From the NCBI GenBank assembly GCA_963969395.1, contig OZ017801.1:3164501-3228500 (forward strand): a stretch of 64,000 bases of DNA, in the 5' to 3' direction. This document shows positions 48,795 to 59,524 of the stretch, one piece after another (within the stretch, counting starts at the first letter, position 1; each line of letters begins with the position of its first letter). The position numbers were made by a program, and so were the translations under genes. This stretch comes from Pseudoscleropodium purum. Lineage: Eukaryota; Streptophyta; Bryopsida; Hypnales; Brachytheciaceae. Under the pieces are notes generated by a model. That model was not told the DNA's origin. It saw only the letters and a program-made list of their open reading frames with translations, and ran no database searches.

Positions 48795-49738
48795 TGGCAA
48801 ACTGTGAGAACCGATTGGAGTGTAGATTAGGTGTAAAGTGGAATTGTGAAATGAAATTTGTGGAAGTACCCAATTGTGAGTTGATATGAAATTGAATTAA
48901 ACTGTTGAGGAGAATGGAAAATGTTGAGTGTGAATTACCGATAGGAAAATTGAGGGTTGAATTGAATGAATGATTGGAGAGATTGAGTGAAATTGAGATT
49001 GAATTGTGAAATCAATTGGAGTGACTTAGTGAGAGAATTTGAGAACAATACCAATCGGGAGAATTTGGAGGACTGTTACCAATTGGGAAGATATATTGAG
49101 TGAATTACGGAAACGATTAAAAGTGGGCATTGTATCTGTTACCAATCGGGAGTTTGCTGAAGGATTGCGGTGTAATAAAACCGATTGGGAATTTTGAGAG
49201 AATATTTAAATGAACAAATAAAATAAAATAAAATAAAAATAGAAAAACAAAAACAAAATAATAAAAAGATAAATAAAAATAAATAAAGGAATTGAAAAGA
49301 AAAATAAGTAAAAATCATAAAATGGACAAAGAAGATTTTAAAAAGAAAATAAAAAGATGTCAATTTTGTCAACAATTGGAGAACATCAAGATGGAGTGCA
49401 AAAGCAAGAAGGAAATTTTTGTGGAGCAAAGTGATCTTACCAATAGAGGAAAGAAAAAGGAGATTATTAATGAGGAGTATGTTGGAGAGAAGAAATGCAC
49501 CGGAGAGCTAATTGGAGAGAAAGTTAATTGAAGCCTAATTTGGAAGATTAATACCAATCGATAAGTCATCCTTAACCTTTATACTATTGATATGTGTTGG
49601 AGTGATTGTAAACTTTGATCTTGCAATTGGTGGTAACTTAGAATTATATTTCTACCGAAGAGAGATAAATTACCTCCTAGCGTTTGAATCCTTACTTGGG
49701 ATTTTGTTTTTAAGGAAAGGATAAAAATTCTCCTTACA
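48795..49738 (+). repeat. Gypsy 3' LTR
   Basis: Same length as the 5' LTR (constant offset 11866). Differences seen: the first base, A for G near 49047, G for A near 49149 and C for T near 49656. It ends CTCCTTACA and is followed at once by spacer sequence homologous to 26969. Confidence 0.95.
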
Positions 49739-52583
49739 TCTATATAGTAATATCCAATACCCATATAGTATTTGAATTCATGAAATTCTACTAACCTCAA
49801 ACAACACCCCAATTCTAGAGTCATAAAAGGCAATCTTTATATTCAATTAATAGTGTGATAGAAATAGTGTTGTCTTATTGTTAGTTTGATATTAGTCATT
49901 GGAATTCACTTGATATTACAATGGGAGCTATTAAGGTAATATGAAGTCAAAGTTCATTTGTCATAACTTTAAAATTATCTCCACATTGATCTAGGATCCT
50001 ATTACTTTAGCATTCACTTATCATTAATAACTTGGTGAATTGAAAGGGGATCTTCTGAGATTGTCATTTTGATTATTATTACCACTCTCGATAATCTTAA
50101 CATGCACAACTTCAAATGCTATCTACAAATAGATTAGAAACTACGAGAAAAAAACCTAATGCTTCAATTAGCTCGAGTAAGAATGCGTAGTTTTGGGATG
50201 AAGACAACAAAGAAAGACTAACAATCACCGGTCTTGACTTTGTCAACCTGGTGATTAGAAGTTTGTAAAAATGATCAAAAACTTTACATCAAATCAAGTA
50301 CATCTCTCCACATATAGCACCCTAATTCACTAAGGGCAACGCTTCAAAAGAAAGATAGAGAATATGTATAGGACAATGCCCCTAGAGGAGGGCATTGTGC
50401 CAAATAATTGGTTGACGAGGAAGATGGAGTTTAACAAGGAAATCTAATTATTTGGTGCAATGCCTAACGATAAGAGTGATAGCCCGATGTAAATTGCCAC
50501 AGGAAATCAACATAATCAAATGAAGAGTCAAGATGAAAATTTGACATTGAACGGAAAATGTGCAATGCCCAATTATAGGGACAACACCGCAAAATTCAAC
50601 ATTATGGTGCCAAAATCACCTTCAAAATACACTAGACATTTTTTGCAAGTGACTTATAGACATTTCTTACAAATATGGTTCGTCCACAATATCCTCTTGG
50701 ACACAATTGAGATGCACTCCCACAAATGCTTGGAATTGAGAGTAAGGAATCAAACATGGCCATTCAGTTACAGGAACCTCTTCCCTCCATTTCCTTCCAA
50801 GTAGCAAACACCAATTGTAGACAAATATGCAATTTAAGGTTCTTATAAGTTCCTTTTTTTTTGATGGAAAATCATTTTGGAAATGATATGGAAATGTTTT
50901 GTGGGATATAATCTAATTCCAAGTGCATGAAATGGTCAAGATTATTTCCCTGAATGTGATACACTAGCAAATTTAAATTTCTAAATATTAAATTCAGATT
51001 TTCTTAAATCAATAAAATTGAGTTAGTCAATTTTGTGAATTTGGATCATTTCTAGGTTTAAAATTTTTTGATGCTTTAAATATTCATATATGTAGCATTT
51101 TTAAGTTAATGAGATAAGCATTGCTATCAAGTTTTTCAATTTTACTTAGCTATCAAAAATACTAACTTGTTATTTCCGTGAATGAGACATTGATTTATCA
51201 AAATCATACTATTTATGAAACAATTAAATTAGAATACTATGAAATAATAATTTATTTTACTAATTTCTCCAAAATATTACTCCAAATATATGTTTATATG
51301 TTTACGTATTTTTGAAATATAAGTGTTTTCTTTTTGCAATTGTCACTATATAACTTGACTAATAGGACAAATCATTCATATTGCATTGGAATTGGATATG
51401 AATTTTCAAGTAGTTTAGAATGAGAATTGGTTTTGCCTAGTTCCATGATGTTTTCATTCTAAGGAAAAATTGCATTTGAGAAGTAGCCATTGTCAAAATA
51501 AAAGCAAACAAAAAGTTCAAATTTCCTATTAAAGATTAACTAAACGTTTGCCATCCCACTTTTTACAAGCCTCCTCCCAAGACTTTTGTTAACAATTTGA
51601 TTCCTTTCCTGCATTGAAAGTCTTCATCGAATCATCAAAAAACATCCACTTCCTTTGTCACCTATCTGGTGATATGGATACAATGGATATATTTGTTCAA
51701 AGACAAAAACAAACATATGCAAAATTCCAAAAAGGATTCAAACATGAAAAGGTAATTGAGTATTTAGGTAAACTTTGATTTGTTGATTCTCCATTGAATA
51801 AATGCCTACCATTGACAGAAAAGTACCATTTACTAATTTTAAAAATAAAGAAATAATTAAATAAGTTGAAATAGCCTTCAAAAGGCAAATTCATTCTACA
51901 ATGTGTTGCAAAGATTGAAAGTGTTCAAAGTATGGTTGTATCTTGATGGCCAATAACTATAACCTCATCATTAGGTTCCAAACATATTAGGAATTATTTA
52001 ATTTGAGTAGAGGCATGTTTCAAAAAATTGGACATAGTATTTTTTGTGTTTTTACTTTAAAGCTTAATTTTCAATCCAACAATAGAAAGTTCACTAAGCC
52101 TAGTTTCTAAAATCTATAACTATTCTTCAACAAAATCATGTTTGAATAGTAACCCACAATGACTTTTGAAAAGAAGAGTCGTCTACCATTTATTATAGAA
52201 ATGTACATTTACTTCATAAAGATTACATCATCAATCTTGACATATCATAATTCATACCCTAATACTTCCAAAATTGCTAATAAAATCCATCATAAAGTGA
52301 TTCAACATGTGGTTTGAAATTGCAAGCTAATATTGAATTCAAATCCCCAAAATAAATGCACCATCTAGTTTTGAGTTGACGTCTAACCTCAAGATTCTCA
52401 TTTCAAGTCAAAATGCATTTTCCCACATGTTGCATGCTTGAAATTCTCATTGGTGGAAGCAAAATTAGAAACAATTCTCAAAAATGCGTTAAATGGGATT
52501 TTATCTCTAGTCCTTCTGGTTTTTGCTATACTAACAAAAAAAATGACCAATTTCCTCCCACTTTCCAATTAACTACAAACATT
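49739..52583. repeat. Spacer copy S3, left part of the C duplication unit
   Basis: High-identity partner of S2 (26969-30115), lacking MITE 3. The empty site GACTTTGT is at 50236-50243. No gene called; the open frame at 50520-50804 is discussed under rejected items. Confidence 0.85.
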
Positions 52584-53975
52584 TTATTTTAGTTCTTCAA
52601 TATCATTGGGATGCAATAAAATACATTTATCACAAATCCAAGCTGTAGATCCCCTTCCTCTTGTATATCGAACCTTCTTCAATCCAAACTGTTCATAGAA
52701 GTCTCTCTTGTTTTGACACTTTGGCTCCAAAAACTCTTGAAGCCACCTTTGTGCTTCGGATTGGTTGTCAATTGAGATCCTCGAGTACTTTTGGAAATCA
52801 CTTGGCAATGATTCCAAAGTTGCAGTAGGCATTCGATAATCCAAAAGACCAGAGGTGTCAAGAATCAAGGCTGCAAAAGTAACTCCATCACTAAAATCAG
52901 GTACCATTGAACCCATCCCACAAGCAACGTGGACACCAACCTTCGTCAATAGAGTGGCAATCTTCAATCCCCAAGCTACCATTGTAAGAAATCTTCTTGT
53001 GTGATCCGTTCCAAAATAGACCACACAACCTTCTTGGTTTGGGACTTCATGGAATCCATGGAGGCTTTCACACATGAGGTGAAGTTGGATTCTATCAAGG
53101 CCAGGCACAAAGCTTGTCAAAAGCTTCTTTTCTCCAAATTTACAAAGATAGGCCAATTTGGGAATTTGAGACTTTTGCATCTCCAAGGAAAATGCCATCA
53201 AAGCATCAATCTTCAAACACACTTCTTGCAATAAATCTCTTTGCATTCTTTCAATGTTGCATTCTAGATTTTGTATCAAATGCTCTACATTGTTCAATTT
53301 GGACATTGTCTCCTTGTGATATTCAAGATTTTCCCTCCTCATGTCATCTAACTTCTCATCCAAAGGCCCATATAGAAGTCTTCGTGGCATTTGCCATAAT
53401 GAAAAGGTCCATAAACTATTTTTTCCATGGTTGGAGTTGGATTCATCATCTTGGGTCATAGATCCCAAAGATTGGATTTTCTTGTGATAATCTTGTAGGT
53501 CACGTGCCTGCCTTTCCAAAAGATTTTTCCATGCCACACTTCCCAATAAGGCTCTCACCTTGTCATAGCCAATGTCCAAACCTTCACATGATTGCCAATT
53601 GTGAGTAGCATCAATACCAATCTCTATAACTTTTGCTTCTAAGTCCTTCACTAGAACACATTGGTGTTTGCGGTCCTTAGCATGGACCAACCTTTGCACA
53701 CATGCGGGACGCAAAATGTACTCAATAAGGCGAACTCCAGGACAACCCAATGTGGGATCTTCTTGGAGATGTTTAATGTGCATGACAATTCCATTTTCTA
53801 GGAATTCCAACATTTCATCTTGACATTGGTGGGATCGTAGAAGGATGTCGATGTTACCTTGATGGAATTGAAGAATGACTTCAATGCCTTGACCACTTAT
53901 GAACTTGATAACATCTTGAAACACTTGGTAAGCATCTTGATCATTTTTGCTTTGGAGCTTTTTGAAGAAAGAAAC
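52584..53975 (-). CDS. Copy C exon 3 (C-terminal region)
   Basis: Residues 906-1368. Starts VSFFKKLQSKNDQDAYQVFQ after the TAG acceptor, has the charged coiled-coil segment ENLEYHKETMSKLNNVEHLI, then YFGTDHTRRFLTMVAWG and HVACGMGSMVPDFS, and ends DIEELK. The TAA stop lies within AAAATAAAATG, which contains an AATAAA string. Confidence 0.88.
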   Translation of the reverse strand, partial: VSFFKKLQSKNDQDAYQVFQDVIKFISGQGIEVILQFHQGNIDILLRSHQCQDEMLEFLENGIVMHIKHLQEDPTLGCPGVRLIEYILRPACVQRLVHAKDRKHQCVLVKDLEAKVIEIGIDATHNWQSCEGLDIGYDKVRALLGSVAWKNLLERQARDLQDYHKKIQSLGSMTQDDESNSNHGKNSLWTFSLWQMPRRLLYGPLDEKLDDMRRENLEYHKETMSKLNNVEHLIQNLECNIERMQRDLLQEVCLKIDALMAFSLEMQKSQIPKLAYLCKFGEKKLLTSFVPGLDRIQLHLMCESLHGFHEVPNQEGCVVYFGTDHTRRFLTMVAWGLKIATLLTKVGVHVACGMGSMVPDFSDGVTFAALILDTSGLLDYRMPTATLESLPSDFQKYSRISIDNQSEAQRWLQEFLEPKCQNKRDFYEQFGLKKVRYTRGRGSTAWICDKCILLHPNDIEELK

Positions 53976-56900
53976 CTACATAGTATATCAACAATTCAAT
54001 AATGCATCATTTCAATAAAAATCAACACATTTGATTCATGTTTTTATTGATTGTCACTATCATCATTGACTTGTTATAAATTAGCAAAATTCCTTAACAA
54101 TCATTTTGTAAATAAAATAGAAACATAGAAGAAATCGAAACTTCTAATTAGACAATACTTTTCAAAAACCATACCTGAAGTCGTGTAAAAAATCCGGGAG
54201 TCAACATTGTTTGAATTACATCTTTGCAAGCCAATCTTCTACCAACATACTTGAAGCTTGTGGAATTGTCATTGGTGGACCAACTCAAACTTTTGTGTTT
54301 GTCCTTCAAAGTGGAGGGGATCATAATGCTACTAGCATCTTGCTCATAGCATATGTGTAGTTTCATCATCATGCCCAAGATGTCATCAAATTGCTTCTCC
54401 ATGTTTCCTTGACCTTCCACAAGATTCAATATCAAGCGCTTCATGTGTTCTATAGATATGACTCCATTGGCTGAAACCATTTCCAATTTGTTTTCCATGA
54501 TTACACATTGGTGAAGGAATTGTCCAACAATTTGGTGGCAAAACCAATGTGGATTGGTGATGACAACTCCTTCTTTCTCATTGTAGATGATGTGCCCTCC
54601 ATCATTCAAGGATATGGCCACAAACTCCCTCGTTCTTCTTTCAAGCTCATGGTCCACATCATTCAACTCCTCCACTTCCTTGCACAAGCCTTCACAAAAT
54701 TCTTCCCACTTCAACAAAGGTCGGTTTGATTTGTTTGTATTCCATAATTCTACCAAATGTTGCACTTCTTCACATGCCCTTATGGTCTTGGGCAATTTCT
54801 CTAGCAATTGCTTCATGTGGGAATTTATGAAATCAAACACCTCACAAGCATGAGGCAAATGTGTCCCATCCACCTTAAATACGGACTTGTTTTCATCAAA
54901 TTCAAGTACCTCTTTGAATTGAGATTTCAATTGTTTAACCACATCGTCAATGCGGTCAGCAAATGAATGATCATCCATCCAAAAGTCCAAATGTGTCATT
55001 ACTATCGACACATGCGAGCGATACAAAAAAGATCGCCTGGTATTGGAAGCAATGAATCGCAACCAAGATTCAAGTTCCAATTTGATGTCAGATGGACATC
55101 TTCTTTCAGAACGATTCAATCGTTCCATGGGATTGCACATGAGCAAAAACATTGATGAACTTCCATCAGCGGAGAGATTGGGCATCACCAACTCATGAAA
55201 AGAGTGATAGTCGGTTTGACCGGCCATGTCCCAAATGGTAATGCCAATGCCATTGCATCTTACACTCTCCACTTCAATGCCATGCGTGCGTTCCAATGGC
55301 TTGTCTTCCTTTTGTTGTTTTGGTGGATGAGAGGTTTTTAGTACATTCCGTATTTTTCCCTTGATCTTTGATCGATGTGGAATTTCATCTCTTTGATGAA
55401 ATTCTTGGAGTTGCTTCATAGACAATCGCAATGTTGTCTTACCTATGAAGAAGAAGTAGAACAAGAAGAAACTAGTTTTAGTAACTTGAAAATGAAATCT
55501 TTACAATTTGAAGTTGACATTGATGACATTCATTTAATACTTGGAACCTTGAGGAGTTTTGATGACCAACATATGACCCAAACATTCTTTAGCTAGGTAG
55601 TTTAAAGTCCCATTACTTGCTAGTTTTAGCAATAGGATTTCTTACTTCATTTTAGGAAAATATGTCTTCTCAAGTTTTTAGAACCAAAATCTTCATTGAT
55701 TGCAAGACCGTGCAATTAGAGCTTCAAATGCAACTTGTTTTCAAACACTAGGATTGAAAATGTTGCAAACATAAAGTTTACCATTGAAAGTTCTCTTTGA
55801 AGATGAACGGAATCCACAAGTCATTAAAGTTGCTTTTATGATGCATTGGAAAGAGTATTCAAAGGCATGAAAAAGTGTTTCATATGATATAATAGCTCAT
55901 ATTCATGTGTGGGATATATATTAAATGGAAGGATCAAAAACAGGACAAGAGAACTAAAATTGGGAATGACTTAGGGATGAATTGGATAAATGTCAATGCA
56001 TTTGAGCCTAGTGGTGACAACATTTAGTAAACAAACTATATCTAATGCTTCTATTAGTACAGGAAATGTTGAGAATAGAACACTTCATAATGATATTTTT
56101 AGCTATGAGTTGTGTGATTCTTGCCCCTCAATCAAGACTCTTTGTAATTGTCTTTCCCTTTAAACAAAATAGAACAATTCAAAACTTTCTATACAGAATC
56201 TATTAGTACGCATTATATCTTTGATAGATTATATTCTAAAATTCCTTTAAGTGTAAGAGATTGGACAATAATAAAAATTTTGCAATATTTTGTCAAACTA
56301 TATTAAACCTTTATTCAAAGAATATGGCAATTATTTTAGAATGACTAGTGCAATCATTTTAACTCCTTAATGCCCATTTCTTTGAGCACTTCCATTTGCA
56401 TATGGTTAATCTTTGATTGAGTTCAATGAAACTTTCCAAATCGTATAGAATAATTGAATTTGAATGTCATGATTTTGTGCATCGAGGCTATGCACAATCT
56501 ACCAATGTGGATTATTTCTACTAGTTTTGTAATAAATCATATTTGCTAAATACTTTGAATAAACAATTGAAAATAGATTACCATAAATAACAATTCAATT
56601 TTGAAGGTACAATGAAAAATAGTGTAAAAACTATTCAAATGATTTTTTCATTTTTCAACTATACTAAAAAAAAACACTTAGTAATGACCTTTTAGACAAT
56701 ACACCATCATCATGCTAAAGTTATCCTATGTATTATTGATTGCTAATAATTTGAAAAAAAATCATGAATGAAACAAGGATATTTTTGTAGAAATATCTTT
56801 TTTGTAATGATTTTGGAGAAAATGAAAACATTATTTGTGACATTTTTCTAAATACAATGTGTAAAAAACACTATACCGACATGAATATTTATCAAATTAG

Positions 56901-59211
56901 TTGATATATATACTAAAAATGAAGGATAGAATGAACAATGTTGAACAATTTATAAATTAAACTTGAAAATTATTTCTAAGTAAAATTAAACAAACAATTA
57001 AAATGCATACAATCTTGCATGTGTTGTTTAAACCCCAACACATGGAGATTCTAGTTGCAATGTTTTGAATTTTCAAAGCTTTGAAATGGAGTTGAAAGTA
57101 AGCCCACAAGTCTTCATCTTCTAAGTTCATATCCAAAATGCAAAATTGATATTTTAAAAGTTACAAGTGTGTTTGACCAAGGTCATTCACTTTGAGGAAA
57201 AGTTGACCTTTAAGAATTCATGGTTACCACTGAACATTAGAAAACAATTTTAAGACACAAAAATCTTTGTTTTTATATTTTGTATCTCTTTTGAAGATTT
57301 GAAATAAATATTACAATTAGGTCTTCTAAAAATTGGAGTTCTTCATGCATAATTATATTTATAAAGAGAATTACAAAAATTCTAGTATATGCAAGAAGAG
57401 TCATAGTTCAGTTGTTAGGAATACAAAATGATATATACTAGAGTAAATATAAGAGTATTTGATCTAATCAATATACTATAAAAATTTGGGCAATTACAAA
57501 ATGTGGCAAATTTATACTTTAAAGAAAAGTTGACCTTCTAGAATTCATGAGAAAGATGGAGAACATAATCTATATGAGTAGAATCTTATAAAGGATAAAT
57601 ATTTTCAACCATCTACATTTGATTTGAGACCTTTCGGATAATTGAAGGGGTTGGAATTTACGTACATATAATTCTTTTACTATCTACATGTATAATTAAC
57701 TTCATAAACATTATCAATATTCAAATATCTATATACAAAACATGAATACAATAGTATAGCTTACCAGCACATGGTTCTCCACACAAAAAAACTCGCCCAG
57801 ATGTCCGATTGATAATTGCCATACTTTGTACAACATCCCACAACTTCATTTTCTTCCTCTTTGATAATGTAGAAGTTACATAGTCCGCATCTCCCGATTT
57901 CTCCAAACCCGTACCACGCAAGCCAATGTCTTGAATGTTATGATTCTCCAAAAGCAAGTCCATCATGGCTCCAAGCACTTGGTAACCATCAACTGCACTA
58001 CACGAAGGTCCGAAACTGATTTTCTTCAAGGTTTTATTAGTCTTTAGGGCTTCTAAGATGGCCAACACATTTTCAACCCCTTGTGCATTATGCAAAGATA
58101 AATCCACCATGGGATCCAAATACAATTCCAACAAGGATGTGTTGGTACAAAGCATATCATTTAAGGTTTCCATCCCCTCTTTCCCTCCTACTGAATTCCG
58201 TAACTCTAACTTGGTGAGGGTGGTATTGCGTTGAAGATTATAGTTTCTAGGCATGAACGGCTCCAACAACACTTCCAACTCCGTGCTATCAGAAATATCA
58301 CAAGATAAGAATTCAAGAGATTGGTTGGAACCCAATGCAGTTGCTATACTATTGTATCCACTTGTGAAGGCCTTTTCTTTCATACTTGATATCTTTGAGA
58401 GCTCAAGTGATTTGAGGGATGTGCTTGAGGCAAGCATGCCACTTATATGCTCAAGTTGTGCATTTGATGATAGAAAATAAAGATTCAATTTTTCAAGTAC
58501 ACATGGGGGGCCTTGGAAAGGCTTCATGAGTTGTTCCATTCCCTCTCCATCCAAATTCACTGCCCCCATTGTGAATGATTTGAGGACTCGGAGATTGTGG
58601 GGCACAGCAATATTTGCCATAAATTCTGCAACCAATTCTTTATCCATCTCTTGTTCTCGAAATCCAAAGTCAAGGTTGAGATCTTGAATGGCATCATTTT
58701 CTAGAACCACACTCGAAATACACTTGGCAAATGAAATTGGGGAACCATCCCCATAATGATCCCCACCAGTACAAAGTGTTCTGAATTTGTTGCTAGACTT
58801 GCGAAGGGCATTAGCAAATGCTTCCACATATTTGTATAAATTGTCACCGTATAATTCCATGCTGAATACATTATCGAATGCAATTTCTGATGAAGCAATT
58901 GCCTTCAAAAATTCACCAAATCCTGCTTCCACATCCATACCATGAATGAATGTAAATTTAGAACCTCCAAACCAAGTTATGACTTTCGAGTCTCCATGAA
59001 AATCCAAGGTTCCGCATTGACGTTTATCTTTGGGTAAGGAAGAGAGAAAGCGTGCAAACTTCGACTCCTGCTGCCCATGCTGCGAAAGTAAATGCTCGAC
59101 TGGCTCTTCGTTGTCAAGATAGAAGGGAAGCCTCCGAAGCCAACGATCGAAGAAACCTTTCCAAGTCCAAAAGCTAAACAGCCACACCAAGAAAGCGATC
59201 AGCCTCCTCAT
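52584..59211 (-). CDS. Roco gene copy C: intact TORNADO1-like LRR-Roc-COR protein
   Basis: The only undamaged copy. Exons are 57765-59211, 54175-55442 and 52584-53975 (4107 nt, 1368 aa). Intron 1 is phase 1, donor GTAAGC, acceptor TTCATAG. Intron 2 is phase 0, donor GTATGG, acceptor GTAG. Residues 1-35 are hydrophobic and aromatic (MRRLIAFLVWLFSFW). RI-like leucine-rich repeats fill about 100-450. Walker A GEPCAGKT is at 478-485, G3 WDMAGQ at 553-558 and G4 THLD at 632-635. COR follows (NPHWFCHQIVGQFL), then a coiled-coil stretch (about 1129-1180) and a conserved C-terminal block. Order and length match Arabidopsis TORNADO1 (about 1380 aa as I recall), an LRR-Roc protein needed for leaf, vein and root-epidermis patterning. 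A role in this plant is unknown; tandem copies would also fit a fast-evolving surveillance role. Confidence 0.85.
54175..55442 (-). CDS. Copy C exon 2 (Roc GTPase and start of COR)
   Basis: Residues 483-905. Completes Walker A (G|K-T), then carries G3 WDMAGQ, G4 MTHLD and the COR block with YNEKEGVVITNPHWFC. The apparent open frame extends into both introns (54148 and 55464), but splice consensus and frame continuity fix these ends. Confidence 0.88.
55443..57764 (-). other. Intron 1 of copy C, AT-rich
   Basis: 2.32 kb, non-coding, collinear with intron 1 of B. No transposon ends seen. Intron 2 is 53976-54174 (199 bp). Confidence 0.8.
57765..59211 (-). CDS. Copy C exon 1 (N-terminus, LRRs, start of P-loop)
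   Basis: 482 codons plus one base. The start is chosen at the CAT complement 59209-59211 because all three copies share an ATG here and 5' flank similarity continues upstream. Repeats include LTKLELRNSVGGKEGMETL and LEALKTNKTLKKISFG. The frame stays open into the intron to 57721, but the GTAAGC donor at the P-loop shows where the exon ends. Confidence 0.85.
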
Positions 59212-59450
59212 GCTGCTCTCGACCCCGATGCAGCTTCAATGTAAAATCTCAAAAACAAGCTGTGATGATTAGGAGAGGACGAGACTTGCAACCGCCTAAG
59301 CTTTGGGTCCTCCAAAGCCCAACGATCCTTCTCCCTGCTGCGCAATCCAAATACCCCACCTACGTCCTTCCCAAGTTACCAACCTTCCATCGACACTACC
59401 AAACGTAACGACCACCCTTCCTTTTAATAGCAACAAGCCATCATGTGCTG
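59212..59450 (-). promoter_or_regulatory. 5' flank of copy C
   Basis: Shared with copy A (6811-7060) and, up to 59375, with copy B. The block from the ATG through GATGCAGCTTCAATGTAAAATCTCAAAAACAA is conserved in all three, so it probably holds the 5' UTR and core promoter. I could not assign a TATA box or start site. Confidence 0.5.
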
Positions 59451-59524
59451 GCAACATGGCACTGGGAATCAAGTGAAGCTCTCACATACGTACTGCTGCT
59501 GCCTTACCTGCGTTTCAGAGGAAA

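Larger units (their letters stand above)
36929..49738 (+). mobile_element. Ty3/Gypsy LTR retrotransposon, 12.8 kb, with extra 3' ORF
   Basis: The LTRs are 944 bp and differ at about four positions by eye, so insertion or the last transposition was recent. Order is LTR, PBS, gag with four CCHC-like knuckles, protease, reverse transcriptase, RNase H, integrase, then a second long frame in the env position, polypurine tract and LTR. This is Gypsy order; the DGG protease motif and tRNA-Asp-like PBS resemble Athila/Tat-type lineages. No frameshift is seen in gag-pol, but four stop codons interrupt it, so this copy would depend on proteins from another element. Flanking 5-mers (CAAAT and TCTAT) do not match. 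The octamer CCRATYGG is scattered throughout. Confidence 0.95.
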
